NCBI GenBank assembly: GCA_023159155.1
Contig: JAJNNX010000059.1
Span: 124,001-188,000 of the forward strand
DNA length: 64,000 nucleotides
Source: Ustulina deusta
Lineage: Eukaryota; Ascomycota; Sordariomycetes; Xylariales; Xylariaceae
Direction of reading: 5' to 3'
Of this stretch, positions 9,890 through 20,677 are shown in pieces (position 1 is the first letter of the stretch; each line of letters starts with the position of its first letter). The notes beneath the pieces are model-generated. The model made no database searches. It saw nothing but the letters and a program-made list of their open reading frames with translations, and had not been told where the DNA came from. The translations under genes and the position numbers were made by a program.

Positions 9890-12726
9890 CTAAATCTTGG
9901 GCTGCGGCGCGGGAGCAATGATTTGCTTGCCGATTCCCATGCAAGCCGGCAGGTCGCTCACCACGCACCATCCCTGCACCACCGTCTGCGAGCCGACAGT
10001 CTGCCTGTAATAGTTTGTCGCATGACACTTGCCCGTGCGTAGACCGACGTTGCATTGACTGCCGGCTCCGTAGCACATCGGAACACATCGGAACGACGGG
10101 CTGGCCGTCCGGCAGTTTCTCACTTTCTGGCAGACGGTGCTGGGGTCTTCGCAAGTCTTGTCCGAAAGACATTTCGCTAGTGAAATAGTCGCTATTCTCC
10201 GGGAGAAGTTGTCGTCCGTAAGCTCATCTGGTGACGGTAGGTTTGTTGGGATGGCAATGTTGTCAAGGTCGAGTGTGAACATCGGCGACTGCGTGTCGCT
10301 GATGTTCAAGGCTGTTCGAGAATTGTCTGAGTCTGTGTGACCTGTTGACCCTGGCACGCAAAGCTTGGTGTTGTTCCAGATTGCGTCAGCGGCGTAAGTC
10401 CACAGGTTCGTGTAGTTGTAAACCGTCTGCGGCGTGAAGTAGATCCTGCAGTCGGCCGGGACGTAAGAAAATTGCAGAGGCGTCGTCTCGTTACGGCGGA
10501 TCTGGTCCCGCAAATTGACGCTCGCGTAAGTGATGTAAACATCGTTTGCTTCAGTGCGGTTCGGGAGGAAGTTCGCTTCGGACGAGTTCAGAATCAATTG
10601 GACGAAGTTGATGTTCTCGTCGAGAACGTCGATCCCGTACTCTCGTGCGCCCCGACTTCCTGATGCCCCTTGCATGGGACCGGCTTTTGGGCGGCCGCCT
10701 ACGGCGACGACTCGAACTCCTGCGTCGTGGTGCATTGACTCCAAGAAGAGAGAGCATGCGGAGCCGCAGACACCATCGGATAGCTATTACAACATGTTAA
10801 ACATCCCGATAGCAACTTTGTGCGCGAAGGGTCGACCTACAATGATGATGTTGCTAGCTGTCCATGGTGGAGCAGTCTTTGCTGTTTGCGAAGTCAAGAC
10901 AAAGTTGTTTCCAGTTGTTTGATTGACGAACAGAATGTCCGATACATTGTATTGTTGCTAGCCACGATTAGTATGGTAACCTAAAAGAGAACAGAGCAAG
11001 TCTCGGCAATTAATACTCACCACATTTGTAAAGGTATCATTATTGTAACTTTTAGGGCCGTAGTATTGGGCCCACGAATCGAAGTATTCCCCAGTTGCAG
11101 CGTTAATACGTTTCGTAACCACCCATTCATTTGCAATTAATGCTTCGTAGTAAGGGTCGTTTTTTGCCGGGCCATTAGTAAAATTTGTTTCTGTTATCCC
11201 CATAACATTGGCAGCAGAATGAGCCCTCATACGCGATCCAGCAAAAGTACTAATATTGGGGGAAAAGCGCTGAAAAGCGTCGATAGCTAAAAGAGGTTGC
11301 CCGCCGGCATTCCCTTGAACATCAATAACTACTTTTGTCATTCCTGCTGCTTGAGCCTGGTCAATAAAATTTTGCACTGTATTTTGAAACGTATTGGTTG
11401 CTGTGCCGTATTCATCGAAGGTAGGAATGCTTAATACGGAAATGGAGGAAGATCTTAAAAAGTAGCCTAATATGATATTTACGTTAGCCATGATTGCTAA
11501 AGAACTTCAATTAGAATTTTTAGGCACAGTCTTACCTGAAAGAAAACCTCCACCGAGGGTGCCAAGGTCCGGCTGGTACACATCAGGAACCGGCGGATAG
11601 GCTGAGTTGTTCCAATTGGGCGTAGATGGCGTGGTGGATGTAGCCACTGACTGGGTTACTGACGGGCTGGAACTCGGTGTTGGAGTTACGCTACTCGAAG
11701 TTCCATCATCGTCCCCAGAATTGTCTAAAAAGCTTGCCGGATAAAACCCAAGAACAAAAAAGTTGTAAAAATCGCCACCAGTCTCTAAAGGACCCGTTGG
11801 CCCCTGGCTAAAATAGAGTCCCAAGAAAGCTTCTTCAAAAGTAGTTCCATTTTCGAATGTCCAGGTTACAGTGTCCCCAGGATAGAATGTTGCACCGCCG
11901 CTAAAAACGTCCAAATATCCCAGAATATCCAAAACAGGGCTTAGCATAAGTTGATTCCAATCTGCGTGTGGCTCTAGGGTCCCAAAAGAATTGTTGGTAG
12001 CGAACTGCTCAAGATATTCTATCGAATCTATACCGTTAATTAACTCTAGAGCGGACGGTTTGTACTCTGTAAAATAGTTGCTGTCCATGACATCGCCTTT
12101 GCTATTATTAGCATGTGTATGTTGCAAGATAGTCCATGAGTATCTTACTTGCGAAGTAGACTTTTGGCTCCGAAATCCCATCTAGAGAGATCGACATCAG
12201 ATCTTGGGGGCTAGCAAAAGAGAAAACAGCAAGCACGCCGGCGTTAAGGTAGAGATGGTCATCATGGGCGGCATAAATAAGTTGCGCAAGAGCCGATTCG
12301 AATTGATATTGATTACCAAATCGACCTTCGTTGATCGCTTGCTGCAGCTGCCCAATGCCTGCTACCAAGTCGACACCCGGTTGCTGATAACTCGGGGGCG
12401 GATTCTTAAGATAGGCCAGAGTGCTTTGAAACTGTATCGAGTCGTTGTAATAGGCGAGAAAGCGAGTCGCTACGGCAGGGTTGAAAGGTACGCTGGTCAT
12501 GCATTCATAGACCAAGCTGGCATTGAAGATAATGTCTGCGCACAGAGATTAGGGGACCATTCAAGGTAAGACGAGGAAGGGATGTCTTGCCTCCTGAATT
12601 GACAATGTCTCCACAAGCCGTAGACTGGGGTGTAGAAGCTATCGGTGTTGTTGTTGTTGGCGGAGCTGTCGAGAGACTTGAAGTCATAACCCACCCAACG
12701 AGGGAGAGTACGCGCCAAGAAAGCAT
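9890..12726 (-). CDS. Secreted S41-family peptidase (UstP/CPAF-like), six exons
   Basis: Reverse-strand exons 12726-12591, 12535-12149, 12096-11536, 11466-11021, 10957-10841 and 10783-9890 join in one frame to 846 aa. Four introns are GT-AG (52, 69, 63, 57 nt); the first is best read as a 55-nt GC-AG intron. Residues 1-20 look like a signal peptide. An N-terminal domain (~25-300) is followed by a Ser/Thr/Pro linker (~305-340), then the peptidase region: 'VIDVQGNAGGQ' near 409 and 'SDGVCGSACSLF' near 551, where Ser557 is the likely nucleophile by analogy with S41 proteins such as CPAF and Aspergillus UstP. From ~753 on there is a cysteine-rich tail with at least ten Cys. UstP acts in ribosomal-peptide maturation, but no UstY-like or precursor-peptide gene is seen here, so that role is not supported. 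Substrate unknown. Confidence 0.8.
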
Positions 12727-14811
12727 CCTTCCTATTGAGTCACTTCTGCAATCCGATACTTTCGAAGACCAAAGATAGGTGAAATAAATGAACGAGCAAC
12801 GGAGAAGAGACAGAATCTTAAATAAGCTAATACTTGAGACATGCGATGTTGAAAACAAGGTTAGGTTATGAGGAATCTATTATGTTCTTATTATTTTCTT
12901 GTATAGAGAGGTTGAGAAATGCCTGGGAGTGTGTATATCTTCCCGTGTGGCATTATCATCTCAAGAGCCGCATCCCACCTACAATGTGGGTGCCACGTTT
13001 TTTTCATTTCGGTCTGCAGAGACACCGAGCTGAACGTAGCCCTGAAACCACTGAAAGCTCCAATGACAAGTTGGGCTTGACATTATCAGCATGGCTGATT
13101 TTTTAAATCTTTTTTTAGAGAACGCCTTGGGCTGGGTGGGAGCATGCTTAGCTGCAATTGGCCTCGATCGTCATGCATGTGGGTGGTGGCTTGGGTGCGT
13201 CCCCTGCTGCATCATTTAAGGGCTGTCGAATGTTTTGAACCGAAGAAACTACTGATCAAGAAGGCCCGAAAAGGTATTAATGCTGGAGATAAATTTGGTA
13301 TCTTTGAGAGCTAAATTAATGATGCCGGATTTCTGCATGCAAAGACACCGAAAAAAAGGCAAAAATCTAATAGCGTTCCAAATTATGGAGAGTGTGCCAC
13401 GCCGGTGCAGTCGTCGTATGCAGGTTTTGATTGCGAACTAATAGGTGTCACGGAAAAACGACGCCGTTAGTGGCGTGAAGGTAATATTAACGGCATATAT
13501 AGATCCACATCTCCACGACATCAAGGCAAAAGTGCAAAAATGAGGCATCTCGATGACTCAAATACCACAAAGAGGCAGTTCCCCCTTACTAAACTGTTGA
13601 AATAAGTTTGCATTGTTTCTAGCCTGACAGAAAGCAACACTGGATGCAACCATCGGCCTCAAAACTTGATTCATGCTAGTCAGTGAGCGACGCAAATAAT
13701 CAAGAACATCCAATCTACTACTCTTATAGGGTTCCCATTTGGGCCCCCATGGGCCCCCATGAAAAACCCATGGGCTTTTTTATATATGCCCCCCCCCACT
13801 AAAAAGCCCATGGGCTCACTTAGCGCGAGTTGGGCTTAAAAATCTTAAAGATTAGTACATAAATTATTACATTACATATTTTAAATTATTTTTTTAATAT
13901 ATTTTATAGTTATATTAAAAAATAATTAATAATTTATAATAAAATTTTTAAATAATATATTTTAATCTTTTTAAAAAATCTTTTTATTTATTTGGGCTTT
14001 GGGTTTTTAGCAAAGCCCAAAACCCAACCTTGGCCTGTGTGTTGGGGGCCCAAAGCCCAGTTGGGTCCTTGGGTTCTTGGCCTTGGGTTGGGTTCAGGGA
14101 ACCCTACTAGTACTCTTGATGCTCGGGATAATGGATCAGTGGGCAGGTACTGGGAACGTAAAGGTTCGGGAAGATACAGTCAGATTCCCTCCGTATTTAG
14201 CTGGCAGGCTTATGCTGGAGACCTCCATCTACAATACAACATCTTTTTGGCCTTGCCAGCCATTTTCTGGATCTACTTCCTTGGCTGCAGGCAGTACTTT
14301 GCGATCATCAGGTCCGCGTCCTACTCGCAGCCTTTGCAACGAAAATAGCAAGCACGCCAAGCCCACAGCGAATTTCCAATTCAGAAGCCTGACAAGTACT
14401 GAAGTGGTGTGAGTGGATCACAGGGGGTCAGTACGTATAGGTAAGCCACCATCTGACTTACCTGTAAGGCAATAAAAACCACGATGGGGAGTAAATTCTT
14501 TGTGAAAATCAGAAAGGGGGCATCCTATAATATACCTAGTATCGTGAATGAATTTATTTTTCTTATTACCTTCACTTGATCAATTGATTCCCCAAGAGAA
14601 AAGGCTAGTAACTGCTCTAGGAAGTGTAGGTCCGGCCTATCTCCTAGGGTAGGGGCAACGAGACTTATCCTACGAAGACAAAAGGGATGTCGATTACGGT
14701 TGCCCACTTCAGTACACAAGCGACTCTTGGTCCTGTTTCGTCACTGCCGAGAATTCGCATATTCTATTACTACTCACAGCTGACGTCTTGAGAGTTGGAA
14801 GTGAGAGAAGC
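12727..14811. other. Repeat-rich intergenic region before HET gene
   Basis: It holds the left arm of a long inverted repeat (13446-13502) and a ~380-bp MITE-like element (13728-14106), listed separately. 14130-14420 is open in two forward frames but resembles nothing I know; it could be a scrap of a lost gene. The rest shows no structure I can name. Confidence 0.5.
13728..14106. mobile_element. MITE-like element with AGGGTTCCC / GGGAACCCT ends
   Basis: The ends agggttccc (13728-13736) and gggaaccct (14097-14105) are perfect inverse copies. Subterminal parts are full of gggccc, cccatggg and tttgggctttggg tracts that can pair with each other, and the centre (13850-13990) is nearly pure A/T. 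The flanks ctactactcttat (left) and ctagtactcttgat (right) look like an imperfect direct repeat, possibly a worn target duplication. There is no coding capacity. This is the architecture of a short non-autonomous DNA transposon, perhaps hAT-type by its TAGGG start. Confidence 0.6.
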
Positions 14812-16845
14812 ATGGCTGCTCAAGCTTATGATGTTCATCCAATTTACTCCGATCTCACGTTGGAGAGTGATGAATTCAGAATTCTCAAGGTCGATCCGGC
14901 ATCGAGTAACGACATAATTTGTTCTTTGGAGAGAATGAACCTCAACGACCATCGTCCCTTTGATTGTTTGTCTTATACATGGATGAACCCTTTAAATTAC
15001 CCCGAATCCTCGCCAAATGTCAAAGAAGAACACAAGAACAAATTTCCCGAATCGGTAATACTCAACGAGATACCTCTATCTATAACTCGAAACCTTCGGC
15101 AATGCCTACACGTCCTCCAGCAAAAGGGATACTTCCAGGGGGGCCGGCGAATCTGGATCGATGCAATATGCATCAATCAGAGAGATGAAGAAGACGTTGA
15201 CTCGCACATGCCACAAATAGGGAGACTATATGCTCAAGCAAAACAAGTGGTGATCTGGCTGGGTCCCGAAGATCATGGGAGCTGCGAGGCAGTTGATGTG
15301 ATCAATCGACTTGCGAAAGTTGCGGAAGCTCCTTACCAGAAAAATGGCCTGCAATATTGCGATCTGGAGCACGACGACCCGTGCTCCGAGCTGGGCATAG
15401 AGCCACGGATCCATCTGGAGGAGTGGGGACACTATATCAAGTTTCTCCAAAGATCTTACTTCAGAAGGGTCTGGGTTGCCCAGGAGACCTTTTTCGCCCA
15501 GTCAATATCCGTCTTCTGTGGTGAAGCCGAGATCCTGTGGAATAATTTGATAAAGTCTGCGAAGGTGGTACAAGAAACAGGTCTTGCAGAAGCGCTTCAT
15601 CAGATGTCCCTGAGCCTGACTCCGGGCGGTAATACAGACTCGCTCATAAAAAACAGCACTAATAACCAGTTGATACTGACTATATTCGGCAGTCAAGCAA
15701 GAGAGGGTCTCTCCATTGACAAACTACTCTATTTTACCCAGTACTTGGAGGCAGAAAAGCCAGAGGACAAGGTTTTCGGGGTCTTGGGAATTTGGCTGGA
15801 GTTGATCTTGAAGGGAGGGTCAAAGCCTTCAAACCCGAATTTCCGTTGGAAGGTGCCGGATGTTTATTCGTGGGCTACATTCACCACAATTCAAGAAATA
15901 GGAGACCTCAATATCCTCCGGCTCGCTGGGCCTTCCTCGCCGGCCAATGGGGAATTCCCTTCCTGGGTACCTGACTATAGCTGCTTCCCACAACTGCACG
16001 CCATTACTGTCCGAAAAAGTACTTCAGTTGAAAATAGCTCCGCACCGGATCGGGAGGAGCACACCTGGAGAGCTGATGGGAAAAGAAATCCGCATCAATT
16101 TGTCGCTAAGCGTGATTCGAATCGGTTATACATAAGAGGAATTCCCTTCCAGACCATTGAATACATCGGGCTTTCATATAGCGAGCTTGAAATCCGGCTC
16201 GAGTTCGGCAGCATCCTCGACACACTCTTTGAGTACCCATCCTCACGGTCTCCTTATGGTCTCGACTACTCAACGGCTTGGTATCAAACGTTGATCGCAA
16301 ACAGATTTCGAGACCGGCCAGCTGATGACGTAGCCCTGGGGGCTTTCAGACTTCTGGTGGCGTTTTATGTAAAAGACATAGACGAGGTACTGGAGATTTC
16401 TGACGAATACGACAAAGGGGAAATCGAGGACCTCAAAAAGAGGAAGAAACGCTTACAGAAAGTCATTTCTGATCTCGCAGCGAGAGGTTCAAATCACGGT
16501 GTCATCCCTTCTTTAGAGGAGATCGAGGAGATCGGCAGAACTTTGAAGGGAGATAGGGAATCGCCACGGGCACGCCAACTGGATCGCGATGTTGGGGATA
16601 TACGCCAGAGCTTCGAGAAGGCGTACAAGGGACGGCGGCTCTTCCGAACTGCAGGCAATTATCTTGGCATTGCGCCTGACCACCTCAAGGTGGGAGATCA
16701 GGTGTGGATCTTATCGGGAGCTGACACTCCTTACGTCTTGAGGAAAAGCGACAGGGATTGGCGGGCTATTGGTGAAGCGTATGTGCACGGCATTATGCAT
16801 GGCGAGGCTGCAAATGCCCCATTCCAGAATCTGTCTCTTGTCTGA
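14812..16845 (+). CDS. HET-domain protein (heterokaryon incompatibility), single exon
   Basis: 677 aa from the ATG at 14812. The HET domain fills residues ~45-215: 'FDCLSYTWMNP' near 50, then 'RIWIDAICINQRDEED' near 113-128 and a 'QVVIWLG' strand. HET domains drive regulated cell death when genetically unlike hyphae fuse, and are also found as effectors of fungal NLR immune receptors. A charged coiled-coil-like stretch (~550-620) precedes a C-terminal module with 'LKVGDQVWILSGADTPYVLR', which is conserved in this protein class but has no assigned function. It lies 0.94 kb upstream of, and in the same direction as, a NACHT-ankyrin gene. The first ATG of the open frame sits just before conserved text and no intron is needed. 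Family call is secure; partner and trigger are unknown. Confidence 0.85.
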   Translation: MAAQAYDVHPIYSDLTLESDEFRILKVDPASSNDIICSLERMNLNDHRPFDCLSYTWMNPLNYPESSPNVKEEHKNKFPESVILNEIPLSITRNLRQCLHVLQQKGYFQGGRRIWIDAICINQRDEEDVDSHMPQIGRLYAQAKQVVIWLGPEDHGSCEAVDVINRLAKVAEAPYQKNGLQYCDLEHDDPCSELGIEPRIHLEEWGHYIKFLQRSYFRRVWVAQETFFAQSISVFCGEAEILWNNLIKSAKVVQETGLAEALHQMSLSLTPGGNTDSLIKNSTNNQLILTIFGSQAREGLSIDKLLYFTQYLEAEKPEDKVFGVLGIWLELILKGGSKPSNPNFRWKVPDVYSWATFTTIQEIGDLNILRLAGPSSPANGEFPSWVPDYSCFPQLHAITVRKSTSVENSSAPDREEHTWRADGKRNPHQFVAKRDSNRLYIRGIPFQTIEYIGLSYSELEIRLEFGSILDTLFEYPSSRSPYGLDYSTAWYQTLIANRFRDRPADDVALGAFRLLVAFYVKDIDEVLEISDEYDKGEIEDLKKRKKRLQKVISDLAARGSNHGVIPSLEEIEEIGRTLKGDRESPRARQLDRDVGDIRQSFEKAYKGRRLFRTAGNYLGIAPDHLKVGDQVWILSGADTPYVLRKSDRDWRAIGEAYVHGIMHGEAANAPFQNLSLV

Positions 16846-16857
16846 CGTCCTCGAGTC

Positions 16858-17172
16858 TTAGCAGGCTATATTTGGGAAGTCGAGATTGACGGATAGGGCA
16901 CTATTCTTGACCGGCTGTATATTGCCGACGAAGAAGTAAACGATGTGGCAAAAGTTGAGTGGGGAGTTGTTGTTAGACTCCTGTTCACCAGTCGAGAGTA
17001 TAATGGTGGTAGTCTGGCACCACCCGCCCTCCCAATTAAAACAACCTGACCACTTATGAGAGAGGTCTGAGCACTGAGAATGAGTTTCTTGGATAATTAG
17101 CCAGGATAGCCAGCTATCCTTGATACGACAACAGAACACATAAACGAAAAAATTAGGATATAGTGAAGACAT
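16858..17172 (-). CDS. Doubtful 104-aa open frame, cysteine/tryptophan rich
   Basis: A reverse-strand frame with a real ATG and seven cysteines, ending 13 nt from the HET stop. It reads 'WSGCFNWEGGWCQTTT' in the middle. I recognise no family, and the hydrophobic start is not a convincing signal peptide. It could be a fragment of a lost secreted-protein gene or chance. Listed only because it is longer than expected in this A/T-leaning spacer. Confidence 0.2.
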   Translation of the reverse strand: MSSLYPNFFVYVFCCRIKDSWLSWLIIQETHSQCSDLSHKWSGCFNWEGGWCQTTTIILSTGEQESNNNSPLNFCHIVYFFVGNIQPVKNSALSVNLDFPNIAC

Positions 17173-17316
17173 TTCCTATGCAAATAGTCACTCGGTTAAT
17201 TTCGCTCCTTAGCTATCGATCTTACAAGCTTATATTGTCGCGTAGGAGTGGGTATGAGCCCTATATTATACCGTTAATACCCTCACGGGATTAACGGCGT
17301 CGTTTTTCCCGTGACA

Positions 17317-17785
17317 TATATTCCCCAATATACAGAGAGACCCCCTTAAGCCTCTCTAACGAGCACCTCGGTCCAATCTATTGTGACCTGCAAATCAAGA
17401 ACTCCCCGACTCGGCTGACCATCGCATCAATTGATGGATAACAGGCTCGTTATACCTACACAGCCTGCTTGAAAGTGCTTTATCTTATTGTAGGCTATGC
17501 ATGATGCCTGCAGCCACAATTATCTTCGGGCGGAGGTGTCTACTTAACACAAGAAACGATTGGACATGTTTAAAGATGCAGCTGACAGATGCATGCAACC
17601 GGAGACTCCCCTACTCAGACCAATCAAAAAGACCCGTGACGAAGCTCCTGGTCAAACCCGCATCAATACCTACTCACCTACATATGTAATAGTAGCCTGA
17701 CAGCTTTGCTCCAAAATCCACTCCCCTTTCAATCCGCATTCATTTTCAACGTTGCCCTGAAGGCGCCAAACTCGCATCTTCTAGA
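17317..17785. other. Spacer upstream of the NACHT gene
   Basis: No gene is seen between the right inverted-repeat arm and the start codon at 17786. It presumably includes the promoter of the NACHT-ankyrin gene; no motif stands out. Confidence 0.4.
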
Positions 17786-20677
17786 ATGGATCCACTCAGC
17801 ATTACGTCGGGTGCTATAGCAGTCCTGCAGATCGTTGGTTCTATTTTGAACATTTGCTTCAACACGCGAGCTATGCTCAAACAAAAACCGTGGTCCCTCT
17901 CGAGGGTCCAAGATGAGATCCAGGAATTGAGAGGCGTGCTGGAATCTATTCTGCAGCTCGCCTTCGACTCGAGTAGTAATACCGATAGCAAAGGAAATAA
18001 AACATTTGAAATCCTTGCTCAAAGACAATATGGCCGAGGTCCCTTGGTTCTCTGCTTAGAGGATGTGCGTGCACTGGAAGAAATGCTGCTTAAGAAATAC
18101 AGCAGCGAGCCTCGGACGAGAGCTCATGCTTTTGTTCGTGCCCTTATGTGGGATCTATCGAGGTCTGAGGTGGATCCGATTCTTGACCGACTTGCTCGGT
18201 CAAAGGCGGCATTGAATCTTGTCATATCTGCGGATGAAATGTTCGTTCTCGTCCGCCTGTTTTCCCTCCCAGAACTAACAAAATGTACTCTCAGGGGTCT
18301 GCTTATCGAGTTGAACAAGTGGTCGAGCGAGATGACGAACGAGGTCGTCCAAGTTAATCGTTCTCTAGAGAGTATCTCGGTAGAATTAGCAACGCGAAGC
18401 AATGGTATTCTGGCGTCCCCCAATTGCAATACTCACCACTAACTAAGACATATAGACGAGACGATGCAGAACCTTTTTAAATGGCTGTCACCGATTGATT
18501 CATGGGATTCATATGCAACCGCCATAAAGCGGTGTCATGATGGCACCGGCAACTGGTTTTTACAGTCTTCTTTCTTCCAAGACTGGAGAGACGGATGCCA
18601 CAAGAATTTATGGCTCAGTGGATTTGGTGAGTAACCATATGATATTGTAAATCTTACGACACATGCGTCTTTTATTAATGACTCGCCTCATCCAGCTGGT
18701 TGCGGGAAGACTGTATTAATGTAAGTGGGCACGATGCGAAAACAAGTATGCAAAGACTCACTCATTTTTTCAGATCACACGTCATTAAGGAGCTTATGCG
18801 CTGGGCTGAGGAAGACACCGGTCGGCCCAAAGTAGCATATTTCTTTTGCGACTTCCGTAACTCCGAGTCCCAGGATTTAGCAGGTTTTCTTGGATCCATC
18901 ATCTGTCATACTCTTCCGAAAACCGGCAATATTCCCACGAATATTGCAAAGACTTTCCATATATCTACGGCTGGAGGGACTTTTCGAAAACCCGAGCTTC
19001 CATTCCTTCTAGGTGTATTGAAGACACTCGCGTCGAAGGGTAGGTTTCTTGTGGTAATGGATGCTCTAGATGAGGTCGAAGACAAAGCTGAGTTTCTAAA
19101 TTTCTTTCACAATGAATGCCACGCCTTAAAAGGCATCAATTTCCTCATAGCCAGCAGAGAGAGCGACGATATACGAAAGAGCCTAGAAGCTTTCCATCAT
19201 ATCCGAATCGAAGATCAAGTAGCCCTTGTGGACGAGGACATAACTAATTACATCAGCTACCGGCTGGAAATTGACCCGGATCTGCATTGGCTCGGATCGA
19301 ATGTGAAAGGTGAAATACTCGATTCATTATGATCTCGAGCATCTGGAATGTAAGTGATGTCTTTAAACATTTCCATATCACATCGACTCTGATAGTGACA
19401 GGTTTCGCTGGGTTCAATGCCAATTGGAAACTATGTGCAAGCTTCGCACGGTCAAGGCCGTTCGCCAAAGCTTACATCAACTACCCCACGATCTATACGA
19501 GTCTTATGAGAGAATCCTCGAGCGGGTCGTCGATTCTGATTGGAGTGCTCTTCGAAGAATTCTTCTCTGGGTCTTATTTGCTGTTCGACCACTGACCCTC
19601 GAGGAACTTCACACTGCCGTCGCCATTGATTTGAGCCTTGACTTCCTAGATGAAGAGTCTCTACTCCGACATCCACGAGAAATTCTCACTTTAGGCAGTG
19701 GTCTACTGAGTGTTACAGAAAAAGGTCATGTCAGTCTCGTTCACCTGTCCATCAAGAGTTATCTCACTTCTACCAAGATCCAACAAAGCAAAACTACAAG
19801 TTTCTTTGCACTCTCGTCTGATGAGTCCACAACATTACTTTTCCGCCTTTGCATGAAATATATATCATATGGGGACTTCAGTAAAGGACCTTGCAGATCT
19901 GCACAGGAGTATATCGACAGACTACAAAAATATCCATTTCTGAACCATGCCGCAAGAACCTGGCCATACTATTACAGAAGATCAACTCCAAGCGAAATAT
20001 TACACGACACTGCGATCAATTTCTTTTCGGAGGAGAATAGGGGGGTTTTCATGTCATGGGTCCAAGCCATCAATGCGGATACACCCTTCTCCTGGCACTT
20101 CTATCCTCATCACGCAACAAGTCTATACTATGCAGCAACATTTGGGCTTACCCACATTGTCAGACATCTCGTCGACATAGGTGTTGATTTGAATGCGCCA
20201 GGCAGTCGTTATTGGGGTACCGCCTTGCATGGTGCTGTGTATCGGATGCACACCCCCATTGTAAAGTTACTTCTTGAGGCCGGAGCCGACGTGAACAAGG
20301 CCGATTACTTGCAAGTTACGCCACTGCACACAGCCGCAACACTGGGTGACATCGAGTTGATTCGGCTACTGTTGCACTTCTCGGCGAACACTGGTGCTAC
20401 TGACGGTATGGGAGAAAGCCCCATAGATTGGGCCTCTAAATGCGGCCAGATGTCCACACGAGACCTCCTGTTAGGGGAAGACTGTGGTACGGATGATCGA
20501 GCCACAACAGCAGCCCACATGGGCGATAATGTATGGGAAGCATCAGATTCCACAATCCCATACTTCCCAGATTTCCATGGTCTTCGCTCTGGGTTGGAAT
20601 CTAGCATCATCCTGAGAGTTGAGGTAGGAGGGCAGATCCTGACCGAAGAAGACAACCCAACCGACATATCTCTCTAG
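17786..20677 (+). pseudogene. NLR-type Helo-like-NACHT-ankyrin gene with one in-frame TGA
   Basis: Exons 17786-18404, 18456-18626, 18696-18720, 18774-19349 and 19402-20677 join in one frame to 888 codons. Introns are 51, 69, 53 and 52 nt with GT-AG ends. Residues 1-210 match the fungal Helo-like N-terminal type ('MDPLSITSGAIAVLQ'), a domain kin to membrane-active HeLo domains. The NACHT NTPase follows: P-loop 'GFAGCGKT' at 262-269 and Walker B 'FLVVMDALDE' at ~363-372. Ankyrin repeats ('TALHGAVYRMHTPIVKLLLE', 'TPLHTAATLGDIELIRLLL') fill ~700-810. Codon 458 is TGA (19330-19332) where related proteins usually read Arg or another residue just before 'SRxSGMFRWVQ'; CGA to TGA is one change. Everything after it, including the next intron, is intact. 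As it stands the product would be a 457-aa Helo-like-NACHT protein lacking the ankyrin sensor. No alternative splice that keeps frame was found. Confidence 0.8.

Larger units (their letters stand above)
13446..17316. mobile_element. Candidate TIR-bounded element enclosing a HET gene
   Basis: The left arm 13446-13502 begins TGTCACGGAAAAACGACGCC; the right arm 17261-17316, read on the reverse strand, begins TGTCACGGGAAAAACGACGC and stays alignable for ~55 bp, including 'ATTAACGG' and 'ATATAG' near the inner end. The arms are 3.8 kb apart and face each other as terminal inverted repeats would. Between them are a nested MITE and an intact HET gene, but no transposase. I found no clear target-site duplication. 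It is either a non-autonomous element carrying cargo or two independent short elements that happen to be inverted. Confidence 0.45.

Noticed and set aside
10784..10840. Adjacent TAA TAG in the S41 peptidase frame, first read as a pseudogene sign
   Set aside because: They fall in a 57-nt GT-AG intron whose removal restores 'NIII-LSDGVCGSAC'.
9890..12726. RiPP (ustiloxin-like) cluster around the S41 peptidase
   Set aside because: No precursor peptide, UstY-like oxidase or tailoring gene was seen nearby; family similarity alone is not enough.
13992..14412. Two overlapping forward frames of 111-118 codons
   Set aside because: They begin inside the MITE-like element and have no family resemblance; possibly gene debris but not supportable.
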